A DNA stretch of 38,257 nucleotides from Latilactobacillus fuchuensis DSM 14340 = JCM 11249 (GTDB lineage: Bacteria > Bacillota > Bacilli > Lactobacillales > Lactobacillaceae): the NCBI RefSeq assembly GCF_000615805.1, contig NZ_BAMJ01000025.1, forward strand, positions 1-38,257, in the 5' to 3' direction. Under the pieces are notes generated by a model that was not told the DNA's origin, ran no database searches, and saw only the letters and a program-made list of their open reading frames with translations. Within the stretch, counting starts at the first letter, position 1; every line of letters starts with the position of its first letter. The position numbers and the translations under genes were made by a program. This document shows, piece after piece, positions 36,032 to 38,257 of the stretch.

Positions 36032-36793
36032 TTAGCCTTCGATTAATTTAAACATCAGAATCCCAGCAGCAACTGCGACGTTCAATGATTCAGCGTGTCC
36101 TGGAATTGGAATGTATAAATTATCATCAGCTGCTAATAGTAAATCAACACTGACACCATTGCCTTCATTGCCTAAAATCAAAGCCAAATTATCAGCTTTA
36201 GGGACAGCTTGATAGCTAATTGCTGATTGGTTTAATTCAGTGCCATAAACGGGGACTGATTGGTGTTGGAATCGTTTAACCCAATCCAGTAACTTACCTT
36301 GGTAAACGGGCAAATGAAAATGGCTACCTTGCATTGACCGTAACAACTTAGGATTATACAAATCGACACTGCCTTCACCTAAAACCACGCCAGCAAACCC
36401 AGCAGCGTCCGCTGTCCGGATCATCGTGCCGATATTGCCAGGATCTTGAACGGCGTCTAACAAGAGATAACGGCCTTCTAATGTTTCTGGCACGGTGTTT
36501 TCAACGAGTTCAACGACTGCAAAGATACCTTGAGGGGCTTTGGTTTCACTTAAATGTTGCGCCACTTCAGGGGCGATTTCAAAGGTTTGATCGTAGAAAC
36601 CACGTAAAGCGCGTTCTTCAACATATTTATCCGTTGCAAAAATTTGGCGAATCGTCGCTTTGCTTTGGATGGCTTCTTGCACGAGATGCCAACCTTCTAA
36701 TAAATAAGTATTTTCCTTACGTTGATTCTTTTTAACCGTTAATTTTTTAGCAGCTTTAATCTTAGCATTTTGGTTCGATTGAATGTATTCCAT
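36032..36793 (-). CDS. TrmH/SpoU-family rRNA or tRNA 2'-O-methyltransferase
   Basis: A 253-residue SPOUT methyltransferase (YsgA-like). The SAM-binding knot shows DAVQDPGNIGTMIRTADAAG, LILGNEGNGVS and the C-terminal NVAVAAGILMF, in the usual order; the N-terminal ~100 residues are the substrate-binding domain. GGAGC precedes the ATG. It is divergent from acyP, an order common in lactobacilli. The modified base is not identified. Confidence 0.9.
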   Translation of the reverse strand: MEYIQSNQNAKIKAAKKLTVKKNQRKENTYLLEGWHLVQEAIQSKATIRQIFATDKYVEERALRGFYDQTFEIAPEVAQHLSETKAPQGIFAVVELVENTVPETLEGRYLLLDAVQDPGNIGTMIRTADAAGFAGVVLGEGSVDLYNPKLLRSMQGSHFHLPVYQGKLLDWVKRFQHQSVPVYGTELNQSAISYQAVPKADNLALILGNEGNGVSVDLLLAADDNLYIPIPGHAESLNVAVAAGILMFKLIEG

Positions 36794-36851
36794 AATGTGC
36801 TCCAGTCTATTTAGTACCTATTATTATACGCGATTTGCCCCCCAATAGCTA

Positions 36852-36876
36852 TGGCGACCATTCTTATTAGTCGCCA
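36852..36876. promoter_or_regulatory. Inverted repeat between trmH-type gene and acyP
   Basis: TGGCGAC and GTCGCCA are 11 nt apart. It lies midway between divergent genes; the minus-strand gene has a TATAAT-like -10 at its start side. Function unassigned: operator or RNA hairpin. Confidence 0.35.
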
Positions 36877-36918
36877 AAATCGATTGAACGCCTTACAATA
36901 GTGATTGAGGTGATAGAA

Positions 36919-37197
36919 ATGCAAAAAGCAGTTCAATTAGAGGTCTACGGTCGCGTGCAAGGTGTTGGTTTTCGTTGGATGACCAAACTCGTCGCTGACA
37001 AACTTGGGATTAAAGGCACCGTGGCCAATCAAGCCGATGGTTCCGTCAAAATTATTGCAATCGGTGAATCCGCTACTTTACAACAATTTATCGGGGCCGT
37101 TAAAGCGTCCCCGAGCCCCAGTGGTCACGTGACTAAATTGATTCAAACCGAGCTAGCTGATGTGTCACTGTGTCGTAAATTTTCGGTTGTCGGTTGA
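36919..37197 (+). CDS. acyP: Acylphosphatase AcyP
   Basis: Hydrolyses acyl phosphates such as acetyl or carbamoyl phosphate. The signature GRVQGVGFRWMTK has the catalytic Arg, and the Asn is in VANQADGSV. At 92 residues it is normal. The frame opens at 36901, but GAGGTGA lies within, so the ATG at 36919 is the start. The yidC promoter overlaps its stop codon. Confidence 0.95.
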   Translation: MQKAVQLEVYGRVQGVGFRWMTKLVADKLGIKGTVANQADGSVKIIAIGESATLQQFIGAVKASPSPSGHVTKLIQTELADVSLCRKFSVVG

Positions 37198-37222
37198 AAT
37201 TCGGCGTTCCTTCCAGTATAGT
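37194..37222 (+). promoter_or_regulatory. Promoter of yidC
   Basis: TTGAAA and TATAGT with a 17-nt spacer, the -35 overlapping the acyP stop codon, 38 nt before the yidC start. Confidence 0.6.
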
Positions 37223-37259
37223 TACTCTTGTTGAAACTTTACTTGAGAGGGTTAAATTT

Positions 37260-38255
37260 ATGAAAAAAAATAAACGCATTGCAACGCTTGCAATGTTAGC
37301 AGTGACGATGACGTTCTTCTTGGCTGGCTGTGTGCCACAAAAGATGAGCGCCCATCCTAAGATTCCAACTGGTTTGATTTACGGTTCATCGTACAAATAC
37401 ATTGCCGTGCCATTGCAACATTTAATGGAAAGCATCGCGAACTTCTTCGGTGGTTTAAACGGCTACGGCTGGGCAATCATCATCATCACCTTCGTGGTCC
37501 GGATGATTCTATTACCATTAATGCTCAACCAATCGAACAAGATGACGGAACAACAAGAAAAGACCCGTCGCTTAAAACCACAATTAGACATTATTCAAGA
37601 ACAACAAAAAGTGGCGACTTCGCCTGAAGAAAAAGCAGAATTAAGCCAATTGATGATGAAAGTCTACAAAGAAAACGGCTCAAGCATGATGCCTAGTCTC
37701 GGTTGCTTAACGTTAATCATTCAATTACCAATTTTCTCTGGTTTATACCAAGCCATTCAATATTCACCAGAAATTTCAAGCAGCCATTTCTTAGGCATTG
37801 GTTTAGGCCAACCGAACATCATTATTACAATTGTAGCTACCTTGTTCTACGTTGGTCAAAGCGCGTTGTCACTCGTTGGCATGCCCGCAGAACAAAAGAA
37901 ACAAATGCAAACAACGGTCCTAATGAGTCCTGCGATTACCTTCTTCATTTCATTATTCGCCCCAGCCGGTTTAGCCCTTTACTTCTTGGCGGGTGGGATG
38001 ATCATGATTATTCAACAAGTCCTCACCACTTTCGTCATCATGCCACGTGTTAAAAAACGGGTCGATGCTGAAATCGCAGAAAATCCAATTGTCACAGTCG
38101 TCACTCGCGAGATGTTTAACAAAAAATCCGTTAAACCCGCAGCTGCGGCTAGCGAAACAACCGTCAAAACAAATCAAAAAACAAATGATCATTCAAATCA
38201 CACAACTGATCACAAACGTAATTCAGGTAAACAGAATCACAAACCACAAGCTTAA
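37260..38255 (+). CDS. yidC: Membrane protein insertase YidC (lipoprotein type)
   Basis: Inserts and folds membrane proteins with or without Sec. The frame opens at 37194, but GAGAGGG precedes the ATG at 37260; the 331-residue product begins with a signal peptide and lipobox LAGC (Cys ~24). Five helices follow, with NGYGWAIIIITFVVRMILLP bearing the conserved Arg of TM1, and a charged cytosolic loop and helices containing MPSLGCLTLIIQLPIF. The last ~50 residues are basic and rich in Asn, Thr and His. It is the last gene in the window; the stop codon is complete. Confidence 0.93.
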   Translation: MKKNKRIATLAMLAVTMTFFLAGCVPQKMSAHPKIPTGLIYGSSYKYIAVPLQHLMESIANFFGGLNGYGWAIIIITFVVRMILLPLMLNQSNKMTEQQEKTRRLKPQLDIIQEQQKVATSPEEKAELSQLMMKVYKENGSSMMPSLGCLTLIIQLPIFSGLYQAIQYSPEISSSHFLGIGLGQPNIIITIVATLFYVGQSALSLVGMPAEQKKQMQTTVLMSPAITFFISLFAPAGLALYFLAGGMIMIIQQVLTTFVIMPRVKKRVDAEIAENPIVTVVTREMFNKKSVKPAAAASETTVKTNQKTNDHSNHTTDHKRNSGKQNHKPQA

Positions 38256-38257
38256 GT

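Noticed and set aside
37194-37259. 22-residue N-terminal extension of yidC
   Set aside because: It overlaps the promoter and acyP stop, and the ribosome site precedes the ATG at 37260, which starts the signal peptide.
1-38257. Mobile elements, prophage, toxin-antitoxin or tRNA/rRNA genes
   Set aside because: No transposase, integrase, phage structural, TA-like pair or cloverleaf was recognised; only the short structured repeats stand out.

Overview
The window looks like chromosome from a low-to-mid GC lactic acid bacterium (Lactobacillaceae). Latilactobacillus (sakei/curvatus group) is my best guess, from overall protein familiarity and gene order; I could not test it by search. Almost all of it is core housekeeping sequence. 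I see no prophage, transposase, CRISPR array, rRNA or tRNA.

Layout: (1) 1-4.8 kb: a terminator, one copy of a structured repeat, a CPA1-type Na+/H+ antiporter, murB, then exoA (frameshifted) and a DnaQ-like exonuclease. (2) 4.9-10.2 kb: tsaE, an acetyltransferase and an EamA transporter, preceded by pta and ung; divergently, a Cof-type HAD phosphatase and a frameshifted LURP-one-related protein. (3) 10.2-10.6 kb: a cluster of the same structured repeat (one remnant, two full copies). (4) 10.6-15.3 kb: an acetyltransferase, a TIM-barrel protein of unknown role and a frameshifted PdxR-like MocR regulator, divergent from pdxK, an ECF S component and a ywlG homologue; this looks like a vitamin B6 salvage locus. 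(5) 15.3-20.9 kb: cdaA-cdaR-glmM and then glmS, joining c-di-AMP synthesis to amino-sugar precursor synthesis. glmS has its own promoter with several TGGTATA operator-like sites. (6) 20.9-25.8 kb: potABCD (polyamine uptake; potA and potC frameshifted) and a divergent quinone-oxidoreductase-like gene (frameshifted). (7) 25.8-31.2 kb: liaF-liaS-liaR plus a cysteine-free HesB-like gene; mltG-udk-greA. (8) 31.2-38.3 kb: pheST behind a Phe T-box leader, an HxlR regulator with a perfect 21-bp palindrome over its promoter, an HD protein, a TrmH-type methyltransferase, acyP and yidC.

Two things stand out. First, three ~120-nt repeats share end and mid-stem sequences while their variable stems change by compensatory substitution, which points to a selected or recently copied foldable element. 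Two of them lie 0-3 nt after stop codons of minus-strand genes. Second, six genes each carry exactly one missing base while the rest of the reading frame is intact. This is the pattern expected from an unpolished long-read assembly, so these genes should not be called dead without checking the reads.

Functions are assigned from recognisable motifs, lengths and gene order. Several starts were moved to internal TTG, GTG or ATG codons because the Shine-Dalgarno sequence lies inside the longest open frame.
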